Under the pieces are notes generated by a model. The model searched no databases and had not been told where the DNA came from. It saw only the letters and a program-made list of their open reading frames with translations. This document shows, one piece after another, positions 10,975 to 18,800 of a DNA stretch of 64,000 nucleotides. Source of the stretch: Maribellus sediminis (GTDB lineage: Bacteria > Bacteroidota > Bacteroidia > Bacteroidales > Prolixibacteraceae); NCBI RefSeq assembly GCF_011799805.1, contig NZ_WXUB01000002.1, positions 558,001 through 622,000 of the forward strand. The letters run 5' to 3'. Numbering within the stretch: the stretch's first letter is position 1; every line of letters begins with the position of its first letter. Position numbers and translations under genes: made by a program.

Positions 10975-11030
10975 ACGCTCGAAATATGAATGCCTTCAAG
11001 TCAATGGAATCCACCGATTGAAGGCTAGCG
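10975..11030 (-). promoter_or_regulatory. Hairpin in the leader of the methionine operon
   Basis: Stem GCCTTCAA (10992-10999) pairs with TTGAAGGC (11018-11025), with a second possible pairing inside the 18-base loop and a short outer CGCT/AGCG clamp (10976-10979 with 11027-11030). It lies within the predicted leader of the aspartate kinase-metY-metA transcript, about 40 bases before the start codon. A cis-acting control element is plausible. I could not match it by eye to SAM-I, SAM-II or other named riboswitches. The rest of gap 10939-11287 is promoter sequence. Confidence 0.5.
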
Positions 11031-11138
11031 CATAGACATAAACATCGACGACATAAATAAAGTTACACAGTTCATTTGAACTGAACACAAACTTGTATTT
11101 TTCGTAACTAGACTCATTACTGTCGATTTTATTTGCAC

Positions 11139-11168
11139 CAAATATAGGCCGAATTTTTAAAACAGCAA
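11139..11168 (-). promoter_or_regulatory. Probable promoter of the methionine operon
   Basis: On the minus strand a TATATTTG -7 element (plus coordinates 11139-11146) follows a TTG (11166-11168) by 19 bases. The leader to the kinase start codon at 10938 would be about 195 nt long and would include the hairpin at 10975-11030. The -33 element is only a partial match. Confidence 0.45.
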
Positions 11169-11274
11169 GCTTATCTGGAATGATTTCAGATAAAATTTAC
11201 ATTTGAATTGCAACCATTATGTTCATCTCATTTGCTGATTTTAATATAGTTTCAGGATAATTTCAAAACATTTG

Positions 11275-11282
11275 TATTTTTG
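11275..11282 (+). promoter_or_regulatory. -7 element of the MarR gene, implying little or no leader
   Basis: TATTTTTG matches TAnnTTTG exactly and ends only five bases before the ATG at 11288. If it is used, the mRNA would start at or next to the start codon. I see no convincing -33 element. Confidence 0.4.
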
Positions 11283-11287
11283 TTCGT

Positions 11288-11773
11288 ATGGAAACCACTG
11301 ATATTCTGATAAAGATCCGGAAGATTGTTCGCTCCATCGATATCGAATCCAAAAAGATTCAGAAAGAACATGGTGTGAGTATACCGCAGGTTTTGTGTTT
11401 GAATTTTCTGCACAATTCTCCCAATTACCAGGCTACGCAGGGCGAAATCAGAAGATTCCTGAATTTGAATCCAAGCACGGTCAGTGGAATTATCGATCGC
11501 CTGGAGAAAAAAGGTTACCTGGCCCGGCTTCCCAAACTGGGCGACAAACGCGTGGTGAATATTGCACTTACTTCTGCCGGCGATAAACTGCTCAAAACCA
11601 TTCCTTCGTTACTACATGTTCAATTATCGGAAAAGCTGAAGAAACTGAACGAAGAAGAATTTATCAAAGTTGAAGAAGGACTCAATACACTGATACGGAT
11701 TCTCGATATTGAAGCCATTGAAGCTTCTCCGATGATCACCATGGAGACCGGACTTGAAGATATCGAAGCATAG
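11288..11773 (+). CDS. MarR-family transcriptional regulator
   Basis: 161 residues with a winged helix-turn-helix at about 45-115: GEIRRFLNLNPSTVSGIIDRLEKKGYL, then the wing LPKLGDKRVVNIALTSAG. The flanking helices would form the dimer. The N-terminus (IRKIVRSIDIESKKIQKEHG) recalls MarR regulators found beside compatible-solute genes such as CosR/EctR, but this is resemblance by eye. It is the first plus-strand gene of the block holding trehalose and N-acetyl-beta-lysine genes, so control of those genes is a reasonable inference. It converges with the GH15 gene 14 bases away. The start codon lies just after a -7 element. Confidence 0.87.
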   Translation: METTDILIKIRKIVRSIDIESKKIQKEHGVSIPQVLCLNFLHNSPNYQATQGEIRRFLNLNPSTVSGIIDRLEKKGYLARLPKLGDKRVVNIALTSAGDKLLKTIPSLLHVQLSEKLKKLNEEEFIKVEEGLNTLIRILDIEAIEASPMITMETGLEDIEA

Positions 11774-11787
11774 ACTATTTCAGGCGC

Positions 11788-13593
11788 TTAATGGATCGCT
11801 TCCAGGATCTGGTCGTCTTCTGCAATTTTTCCTTTTCCCAAATTGATTGCTGTTTCTATTAAAGCCAGGTGTGAATAGGCCTGCGGGAAGTTCCCTAGTA
11901 AACGTTTGGTTTTAAAATCGATGTCTTCGCTAAACAATCCTACATGATTGCTGTAACTCAGCAACTGCTCGAATATTTGTTTGGCATGTTTTCGCTCACC
12001 AATCGAATCCAGTGCGTTGATCAGCCAAAATGTGCAAATGGTAAACGACGAACTAGGCAGTCCAAAGTCATCCTGATTTTTATAACGATACATCAAACCA
12101 TCAACACACAATTCTTTTTCGGTGATTTTTACGGTTTGAACATAACGCGGATCTTTCGCCGAAATAAAACCATAAGGTTCCATTAGCAATGTTGCTGCAT
12201 CCATATCCACAGAACCGTAGGCCTGCGTAAACGCACCGATTTCAGGATTCCAGGCTTTATCCAAAATTTCATTTTTAATGGTGTCGGCCAGTTCCTGCCA
12301 TTCTTCAACGTACTTGTTCTTATGGATAAATCTGGCAATTTTAATGGCTCTGTCGATGGCTACCCAACACAATACTTTTGAAAAAGTAAAATGCTTTTCA
12401 TCGGTTCTGATCTCCCAGATTCCTTTGTCGGGCAGGTGCCAGGTATTTTTCACGATCCGAACTATACTTCTCACAATGGTCCAAAGTGCCTCACTTTCTT
12501 CCAGCGAAATTTTAAACTCCGTTAACTGCTGGTAAATCACATCGACCAGGATGCCATAAATATCGTTCTGTTTCTGAAGGTAAGCCGCATTTCCGATTCT
12601 TACCGGCGACGAATTCTTATACCCGCTCAAATGATCCAGGGTCTCCTCTTCCAGCCTTTTTTCGCGATTAATGCCATACATGATCTGGATTTTTTCATCC
12701 TTATCGGGAATAATATCGATGATGAAACGCATAAAACGTTTAACCGTATTCAGGTGACCAAGGCTCGACATCACTTTAATAACCATCGAAGCATCGCGTA
12801 TCCAACAAAAGCGGTAATCCCAGTTTCTTTCCTCGCCTATGGTTTCTGGCAACGAAGTTGTAGCAGCTGCCAATACAGCACCGGTTTTGTCGTAGCTTAA
12901 TAATTTCAGAACAAGCGCACTTCTGACGATTTCGTTATTGTATTTCTGATAACTGGTTAGTTTGTTTGTCCAATCGAGCCAGTAAACTTTGGTTTTTTGG
13001 AGTTTCAGGTATTGTTTGTTAAGTGTTTGTTCAAGCAGTTTCTGATCGTACGAAAGCAAAACAAAGGCATCTTCCTTTAGGACAATCATCTCTTGCTTCA
13101 GAATTTTTTCGTGATCAAAATCGGTGTACAGGTACAATGAATCGTAATCACCTTCAGTGGTAAAACATTTTATGTACTCTTCTTCGGCAACCAGTTCAAC
13201 ATTAAAACGGGCATATTCCACCTGCGGATCATATTTCAACCTGAATTCGGGCTTACCCGATTTGTGTTTGAAATAACGAATGATCTCGGCCGGATTGTAA
13301 TAACCATCGCCATTGTTTAAATAGCGGGGCATAAAATCAACTACCTCGAAACAGTCTTTTCCGCTGGCAAACCGGGTGACTACAATATTGGTGGTACGCA
13401 AATACGACTGCTCGATGGTATAACTGTCATCAACCAGCACTTCAAAACTTCCTCCCCTGTTTTCGTCTAATATTTTCCCAAATACCGATGATGAGTTAAA
13501 ATCCGGCAAACAGCACCAATCTATTGAGCCTTTATCTGAAATTAGCGCTGCGCTTTTGCAATTCCCGATGATTGCATAATTCAAATTTTCCAT
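11788..13593 (-). CDS. GH15 glycoside hydrolase (trehalase or glucoamylase type), cytoplasmic
   Basis: 601 residues from the ATG at 13593, where the family begins (NLNYAIIGNCKSAALIS, SIDWCCLPDF); the longer frame needs a TTG. GH15 signatures are RNWDYRFCWIRDASM, the catalytic-acid region GIWEIRTDEKHFTFSK and the catalytic-base region SEDIDFKTKRLLGNFPQAYSH. No signal peptide is present. GH15 includes glucoamylases and the trehalases known from archaea and mycobacteria. Its position 82 bases downstream of the trehalose-6-phosphate synthase/phosphatase gene on the same strand favours trehalose turnover. Substrate is inferred from context only. Confidence 0.86.
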   Translation of the reverse strand: MENLNYAIIGNCKSAALISDKGSIDWCCLPDFNSSSVFGKILDENRGGSFEVLVDDSYTIEQSYLRTTNIVVTRFASGKDCFEVVDFMPRYLNNGDGYYNPAEIIRYFKHKSGKPEFRLKYDPQVEYARFNVELVAEEEYIKCFTTEGDYDSLYLYTDFDHEKILKQEMIVLKEDAFVLLSYDQKLLEQTLNKQYLKLQKTKVYWLDWTNKLTSYQKYNNEIVRSALVLKLLSYDKTGAVLAAATTSLPETIGEERNWDYRFCWIRDASMVIKVMSSLGHLNTVKRFMRFIIDIIPDKDEKIQIMYGINREKRLEEETLDHLSGYKNSSPVRIGNAAYLQKQNDIYGILVDVIYQQLTEFKISLEESEALWTIVRSIVRIVKNTWHLPDKGIWEIRTDEKHFTFSKVLCWVAIDRAIKIARFIHKNKYVEEWQELADTIKNEILDKAWNPEIGAFTQAYGSVDMDAATLLMEPYGFISAKDPRYVQTVKITEKELCVDGLMYRYKNQDDFGLPSSSFTICTFWLINALDSIGERKHAKQIFEQLLSYSNHVGLFSEDIDFKTKRLLGNFPQAYSHLALIETAINLGKGKIAEDDQILEAIH

Positions 13594-13675
13594 AGACCAT
13601 TTAAAAGTTCTCTTCTGTAAAGAAAACAATACGCATTAAAATGTTCATAAAATCGAAAATGTTCTTCTCTGTTGT

Positions 13676-15883
13676 CTATTTGGCTTTTCTGAGTTCATCC
13701 AAAAATTCGCGAACTTCCTTGTAGTTGTTCAGAAAATACTTGGCTACTGAATTCTCGGTGCCCACTTTAATGGTGTGCGAACTTTCAGGCAATTCTTTGA
13801 AAAGAAATTCATCGGTCCAGTCGTCTCCCAAAGCCATGATAAAATCAGCAGGATTATCCATAAGAAACTCGGCAGCTGCTGTTCCCTTATTAATTCCGGA
13901 AACTTTCACCTCGATAACCTTCTTTCCTTCCATAATCTCAAGATCCTGGTTAAAGATCAGGTTCGACATATCGTGCACCAGTTCCAGAGCCCGCAATGCA
14001 CCCAATTCAATATCAGCTTTGCGGTAATGCCAAACCAGCGAATAGGTCTTTTCCTCAATTAAGCTACCCGGTGTTCGGTCAACATACGATTCCAATACCG
14101 GCATAATGTTCTCTTTCCACTCGCTGTTTACAGGTTTTCGTTCTTTCCAGCCTTCTCCTGTGTTTTTCAGCCAGGCACCATGTTCAGCAATCAAGGTATA
14201 ATTTTTCGAGCCAAACCAGCGATCGAAGGTTTCGCGGTCGCGGCCACTGACCAGCACAAGTTTTGTGTGTTCAATCTTCGACAAACTATTTAGCAAATCG
14301 TACAATTCCTCATCAGGACCGGCCGCCTGCGGATTATCAAAGAACCGCTGTAACGTACCGTCGTAATCAAGGAAAATGATCCTGGATTTGGAATTTGTAA
14401 AATCTTTGGTGATCGAACTTTTAATCCGTGTAGAAACCTTGCGCGCATGATAATCCATTTGCCTGTCGATAGTGTGATCCAGCGCTTTTATAAATTCAGA
14501 GGCCCACTTGTAAATATCGTAACGTTTTATGCGGCGCTGCATGGTTCGCATAGCCTTTGTCCGATCTTCGTCGTTCATGGTCAAAGCTTTGTAAATGGCA
14601 TCGGCTGTTTGCACAATATTGTTCGGATTCACTGAAATAGCTTCGCCAAGTTCTTTGGCTGCGCCTGCCATTTCGCTCAAAACCAAAACTCCCCGCTGTT
14701 TCACTTTCGAAGCAATGTATTCTTTGGCTACCAGGTTCATTCCATCGCGCAGTGGAGTAAGCAGAGCAACATCTGCCGAACTGTACAATTCGATCAGGTT
14801 CTCAAAAGGCATCGAACGGTAGAAATAAATTACCGGCGCCCAGTTCAACCTGCCAAATTCGCCATTAATGTTACCAACCAGTACATCAACTTCATTCTTC
14901 AGGTTCTGATATTGTTCTACATCAGTTCGTGAAGGCACGGTCAGCATGATCAACGACACCTTTTCAATATACTCGGGGTGTTCCTTCAGAAAATGGCGAA
15001 AAGCTTTCAATCGCTCAGGAATACCTTTGGTATAGTCCAAACGATCGATGGAAAGGATAAGCTGTCTGTCCGGCATCCCCATTAAAAACCGGTCGATATC
15101 CTGGTGAACCCTGGAGCGCTCCTGAATGGATTTACTCTGGATTTCGGTAGCAAGCTTTTCAAATTTCTTGTAGTCGATTCCCATCGGAAATACATCGATA
15201 AACACCTGGCGGTTTTCCAGCTTTATCTGGTTAAAATCAACATCGTATCCCAGCAAACGTTTAACAGAGCTCATGAAGTGTCGTGCATAATCATAGGTAT
15301 GAAAACCAATTAGATCGGCGCCCAGCAAGCCTTCGATAATTTCTTCGCGCCATGGCAACACCCTGATGATCTCGTACGATGGAAAAGGAATATGAAGAAA
15401 AAATCCGATTTTCAGATCGGGACGTTTTTTACGTAAAATATTTGGTACCAGCAGCAACTGATAGTCATGTACCCAAACACGGTCGTTTTCCTTGGCATTT
15501 GCGATAATGGCATCTGCAAACATTTCGTTTACCTTTAAATAGGCTTCCCAGTATCTCCTTCGGTATTCAATGTATTCAGTAAAATAGTGAAAAAGCGGCC
15601 ATAAAGTGGCATTGCTAAATCCATCGTAGTACATCGAAATTAACTCTTCGGTAAGAAAAACGGGCAAACATTGTTCTTCTTTTACAAGCGTTGTAACCGT
15701 TTTCTCTTCTTCTTTGCTTTCCGGAATAATTCCGGGCCAGCCAATCCAAACACTGTCGTTTCCTTTATGGTATGATTTTAATCCGGTTGCCAATCCACCC
15801 GCACTGGGTGTTACGATCATTTCATTTTCGTTTTTTTCAATTTTAACCGGCAAGCGGTTAGATGCGATTATTAGTCGTCCCAT
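13676..15883 (-). CDS. Fused trehalose-6-phosphate synthase/phosphatase (OtsA-OtsB)
   Basis: 735 residues with two enzymes. The GT20 synthase (about 1-470) shows RLIIASNRLPV, TPSAGGLATGL, WVHDYQLLLVP, DRLDYTKGIPERL and TPLRDGMNLVAKEY; it joins UDP-glucose and glucose-6-phosphate. The HAD phosphatase (about 495-735) shows the nucleophile motif FLDYDGT and the Mg site GDDWTDEFLF; it releases trehalose. The fusion channels product in one cytoplasmic protein. The start follows a TAACTTTG -7-like element on the minus strand (15916-15923). It is followed by the GH15 gene, giving a synthesis-and-breakdown pair. Trehalose here is most likely a compatible solute. Confidence 0.95.
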   Translation of the reverse strand: MGRLIIASNRLPVKIEKNENEMIVTPSAGGLATGLKSYHKGNDSVWIGWPGIIPESKEEEKTVTTLVKEEQCLPVFLTEELISMYYDGFSNATLWPLFHYFTEYIEYRRRYWEAYLKVNEMFADAIIANAKENDRVWVHDYQLLLVPNILRKKRPDLKIGFFLHIPFPSYEIIRVLPWREEIIEGLLGADLIGFHTYDYARHFMSSVKRLLGYDVDFNQIKLENRQVFIDVFPMGIDYKKFEKLATEIQSKSIQERSRVHQDIDRFLMGMPDRQLILSIDRLDYTKGIPERLKAFRHFLKEHPEYIEKVSLIMLTVPSRTDVEQYQNLKNEVDVLVGNINGEFGRLNWAPVIYFYRSMPFENLIELYSSADVALLTPLRDGMNLVAKEYIASKVKQRGVLVLSEMAGAAKELGEAISVNPNNIVQTADAIYKALTMNDEDRTKAMRTMQRRIKRYDIYKWASEFIKALDHTIDRQMDYHARKVSTRIKSSITKDFTNSKSRIIFLDYDGTLQRFFDNPQAAGPDEELYDLLNSLSKIEHTKLVLVSGRDRETFDRWFGSKNYTLIAEHGAWLKNTGEGWKERKPVNSEWKENIMPVLESYVDRTPGSLIEEKTYSLVWHYRKADIELGALRALELVHDMSNLIFNQDLEIMEGKKVIEVKVSGINKGTAAAEFLMDNPADFIMALGDDWTDEFLFKELPESSHTIKVGTENSVAKYFLNNYKEVREFLDELRKAK

Positions 15884-16056
15884 GTGGTTTATTTCTGTAG
15901 AAATTAATATTCGTACAAAGTTAAAAAATTTGTATCAACTGTTTCTAACCTGTCAATTAATTCAATGTGAACAAAGGAATTGATAAAAGAGTTCAATCAA
16001 TCTCCCACACAGACTTTTCAAATTTAGTTCGCATAGAAACTTTTAAAAAATCTTGT

Positions 16057-16064
16057 TACTTTTG
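16057..16064 (+). promoter_or_regulatory. -7 element of the abl operon
   Basis: TACTTTTG matches the Bacteroidota -7 consensus TAnnTTTG and lies 49 bases upstream of the ablA start codon. No clear -33 TTTG is seen at the right distance. The gap 15884-16113 therefore carries divergent promoters for otsAB and abl. Confidence 0.45.
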
Positions 16065-16113
16065 TAGCGAAAAACAGACAGCAAACCTTAAAATCTCATT
16101 TTAAATAAGTTTT

Positions 16114-17418
16114 ATGATATATGATCAGGTACAGCAACAAATCGCAAACAAAATTGAAGATGAACCACGAATCAGCAACTGGAAGGACTGGAAGTGGCAA
16201 CTGAAACATTCGGTTAAAAGTTTAGATAAGTTTGAACGACTAACCGGCATTAGTTTCGAAGAGGAAGAAAAAGCAGGGCTGAGAAAAACATTTGAAAAAT
16301 TTCCATTATCAATAACTCCGTATTACCTGTCGCTAATAAACAAGGAAAATTTCAGGAACGATCCGGTTTTTAAACAAGCCTTTGGTGGCATTGGAGAGCT
16401 TGTTACATTAAAATCGGAATTGGAAGATCCATTGTCAGAAGACCGCGACAGCCCGGTAGAAGGGATCACCCACCGTTATCCCGACAGAGTTCTGTTTCAT
16501 GTGAGTAACATCTGCTCGATGTACTGCAGGCACTGCACCCGAAAACGTAAGGTTGGTGACATCGATTATGTGCCTTCGAAAGCGCAACTAAAAAAAGGAA
16601 TCGAATACATTGCCAACACACCGCAGGTGCGCGATGTGCTGCTTTCAGGCGGCGATCCTTTTATGCTCCCCGACAGTGTGATCGACTGGCTGCTTTCGGA
16701 GATTTCGGCCATTCCGCATGTCGAGATTATTCGTATAGGAACAAGAATGCCGGTTGTACTACCCTATCGCATTACGGACGAACTGGTTGCTATTCTGAAA
16801 AAATACCAGCCTCTCTGGATTAATACGCACTTTAATCATCCCAACGAAATGACCAGTTCGGCAAAAGAAGCTCTGGCAAAGTTGGCTGATGGTGGCTTTC
16901 CGCTTGGAAACCAGTCGGTTTTACTGGCCGATGTAAACGATTGTCCACGTATTATGAAATCCTTGCTGCATAAACTGGTGCAAAACCGTGTTCGCCCTTA
17001 CTATTTATACCAGTGCGACTTGTCAGAAGGACTTTCTCATTTCCGCACGCCAATCGGAAAAGGGATAGAAATTATGGAAAGCCTTATTGGTCATACCAGT
17101 GGATTTGCACGCCCAACTTATGTTATTGACGCCCCCGGCGGTGGTGGAAAAATTCCGGTGATGCCGAATTATATTATTTCGTGGTCGACCAATAAAGTGG
17201 TATTACGCAACTACGAGGGTGTAATTACAACCTACAAGGAACCTGATAGTTACGAACCAAAAATGTGCGATCGAAATTGTGACGAGTGCAACCTGGATTT
17301 GAATCTGAAAGAAATTGACGAGTCGGAAGCAATCGGTATTGAAGGACTTTTATCGGACTCGAACGACTCTATTTCGCTGATTCCGGAAGATAATGAAAGA
17401 CATTCGAGGAGGGATTAA
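16114..17418 (+). CDS. ablA: L-lysine 2,3-aminomutase (AblA/KamA)
   Basis: A 434-residue radical SAM enzyme that turns L-lysine into beta-lysine with a 4Fe-4S cluster and PLP. The cluster motif is C134-x3-C138-x2-C141 ([14 protein letters not shown]), the PLP lysine is K346 in [10 protein letters not shown], and the GGDP motif is in [11 protein letters not shown]. The C-terminal Cys motif [11 protein letters not shown] is typical of the lysine mutase clade and is not in EpmB. Together with ablB it makes N6-acetyl-beta-lysine, an osmolyte known from methanogens and some bacteria. First gene of a rightward operon. Confidence 0.96.
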   Translation: MIYDQVQQQIANKIEDEPRISNWKDWKWQLKHSVKSLDKFERLTGISFEEEEKAGLRKTFEKFPLSITPYYLSLINKENFRNDPVFKQAFGGIGELVTLKSELEDPLSEDRDSPVEGITHRYPDRVLFHVSNICSMYCRHCTRKRKVGDIDYVPSKAQLKKGIEYIANTPQVRDVLLSGGDPFMLPDSVIDWLLSEISAIPHVEIIRIGTRMPVVLPYRITDELVAILKKYQPLWINTHFNHPNEMTSSAKEALAKLADGGFPLGNQSVLLADVNDCPRIMKSLLHKLVQNRVRPYYLYQCDLSEGLSHFRTPIGKGIEIMESLIGHTSGFARPTYVIDAPGGGGKIPVMPNYIISWSTNKVVLRNYEGVITTYKEPDSYEPKMCDRNCDECNLDLNLKEIDESEAIGIEGLLSDSNDSISLIPEDNERHSRRD

Positions 17419-17535
17419 AAGGACATTCGACAAACAAATAAACCTGCCATTCGCACACAACAGTTAACCTTCAGAAAAAAGAAAATTAGAACAAAGTGGC
17501 GCATTACTTCGTCATGTTTAAACAGAAAGATTTAA

Positions 17536-18378
17536 ATGATAACAGATAAAATCGAGAAAATAGGACAAGGAACAATCATTCATCACGGGGATTTAAATAA
17601 GCGTGTTTACCTGATGAAACTTGATAAACGCGACATTCCGGGCATTATTGGTGAGGTTAACCGGATTGCCCGAAGCAACAGGTACACTAAAATAATTTGC
17701 AAGGTTCCGCAAAGTGCAGTTCCGCAATTTATTGCCGACGGTTTTTTAACTGAAGCCCAAATTCCGCTTTTTTATGAAGGTAGAGAAACGGCCTTTTTTA
17801 TGTCGAAATTTTTAAGCTCCGACCGCTTACTTGAACTCGAAACCGAACAATTGCAGTTCTTTGGTGGCATGCTTGAAAAGCAAAATGGCAGGAAAAACGG
17901 AGAAGCTGACCCGGATAACAAGTACAATGTAAAACGATTGACTCCCGCCGACAGCGAGGATATTGTTGCCATTTACCGTGATGTATTCGAAAGTTATCCC
18001 TTCCCAATATTCGACCCAAACTACATTAAAGAGACCATGGAAAGTCATGTGGAATATTTTGGAGTTGAACACAAGGGGAAATTACTTGCCCTTGCTTCAG
18101 CCGAAATGGACAAGAAAGGACTGAATGCTGAAATGACCGACTTTGCTACCCCAAGAAAAAACAGGGGGAAAAAGCTTGCTTTGTTGCTGCTTGATGAAAT
18201 GGAAAAGAAAATGAAAAAGCAGGGTTTGAAAACTTTGTACACCATGGCACGGCTCAACTCAGTAGGAATGAACAAGACATTTTTACGGAAAGGCTACGTT
18301 TATTCCGGTACGGCGTTAAAAAACACCAACATTGCCGGAAAAATCGAAAGTCTGAATATTTACTATAAACACATCTAA
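17536..18378 (+). CDS. ablB: Beta-lysine N6-acetyltransferase (AblB)
   Basis: 280 residues: an N-terminal AblB-specific region (DKIEKIGQGTIIHHGDLNKRVYLMKL, residues 4-29, only partly quoted by family; the hallmark is IGQGTIIHHG) and a C-terminal GNAT domain (about 130-275) with the acetyl-CoA loop around RKNRGKKLALLLL. It acetylates the epsilon amino group of beta-lysine to give the neutral osmolyte N6-acetyl-beta-lysine. It follows ablA by 117 bases and is followed by a small Cys-rich gene after a single base. The pairing with lysine 2,3-aminomutase makes the assignment firm. Confidence 0.93.
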   Translation: MITDKIEKIGQGTIIHHGDLNKRVYLMKLDKRDIPGIIGEVNRIARSNRYTKIICKVPQSAVPQFIADGFLTEAQIPLFYEGRETAFFMSKFLSSDRLLELETEQLQFFGGMLEKQNGRKNGEADPDNKYNVKRLTPADSEDIVAIYRDVFESYPFPIFDPNYIKETMESHVEYFGVEHKGKLLALASAEMDKKGLNAEMTDFATPRKNRGKKLALLLLDEMEKKMKKQGLKTLYTMARLNSVGMNKTFLRKGYVYSGTALKNTNIAGKIESLNIYYKHI

Positions 18379-18379
18379 A

Positions 18380-18592
18380 ATGAATCTAGGAAACAGGTGT
18401 CACTTTGCGAAAGAATGCCCCCTATTTCTGGGAGAGGAAAAGACTAAAATTGAGCTTTCCCTTTTCAGAAATGTATTTTGCAACCGGGGATACAAAGGAT
18501 GGAAAAATTGCGATAGATATGTTGAAATCACAGAAAATCAAGACAATGACGGAAGAAACGAAGAAAGAATCAAACATCGGGAACGAGGTTAG
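18380..18592 (+). CDS. Small Cys-rich protein in the abl operon, unknown
   Basis: 70 residues, starting one base after the ablB stop, which points to translational coupling. The first 47 residues look conserved in style: C7-x5-C13-P-L-F, then a linker, then C34-N-R-G-Y-K-G-W-K-N-C44-D-R-Y. Four Cys residues in this spacing suggest a zinc or iron-sulfur knuckle. The tail (residues 48-70) is highly charged and overlaps the next gene in another frame, so it may be unconserved. No named family comes to mind. Its position between osmolyte synthesis and a small winged-helix protein suggests a regulatory or chaperone-like role, which is inference. Confidence 0.6.
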   Translation: MNLGNRCHFAKECPLFLGEEKTKIELSLFRNVFCNRGYKGWKNCDRYVEITENQDNDGRNEERIKHRERG

Positions 18593-18800
18593 TATCCAAA
18601 ACATTAACAATCCTTTTGAAAAAGACATTTTACTGTTCTTGCAACAAAACGGAAAATGTGTTTACGGCGATATTTTCAAAGCACTTAAAATATCGGGCCG
18701 ACGCGGACAGGAAGCTGTTTTTTCGCTGCTAAAAAAGGGATTGGTCAAACACATGGAAAAATCATCTTACATTGAATTAAATGTTGAGCTCAAAGCATGA
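18546..18800 (+). CDS. Small winged-helix protein in the abl operon
   Basis: 84 residues from the ATG at 18546. A longer frame opens at 18405, but its extra 47 residues are the shadow of the overlapping Cys-rich gene. After a hydrophilic start, residues 24-80 read as a winged helix: FEKDILLFLQQNGKCVYGDIFKALKISGRRGQEAVFSLLKKGLVKH, given here as helix, turn and recognition helix rather than as one string, with the wing at SSYIELN. It has no other domain. It overlaps the preceding gene by 47 bases and the symporter gene by the four bases ATGA. Local control of the operon is likely but not shown. Confidence 0.65.
   Translation: MTEETKKESNIGNEVSIQNINNPFEKDILLFLQQNGKCVYGDIFKALKISGRRGQEAVFSLLKKGLVKHMEKSSYIELNVELKA

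Noticed and set aside
10939-11150. SAM-II or SAM-I riboswitch before the methionine operon
   Set aside because: The hairpin is real, but I could not find the conserved core of either class by eye, so no riboswitch class is assigned.
16114-17418. EpmB, the lysine mutase acting on elongation factor P
   Set aside because: Length, the C-terminal Cys motif and the adjacent ablB all point to osmolyte-making lysine 2,3-aminomutase.
18405-18545. 47-residue N-terminal extension of the winged-helix protein
   Set aside because: It is the second reading frame of the Cys-rich gene, which begins one base after ablB and has the better start context.
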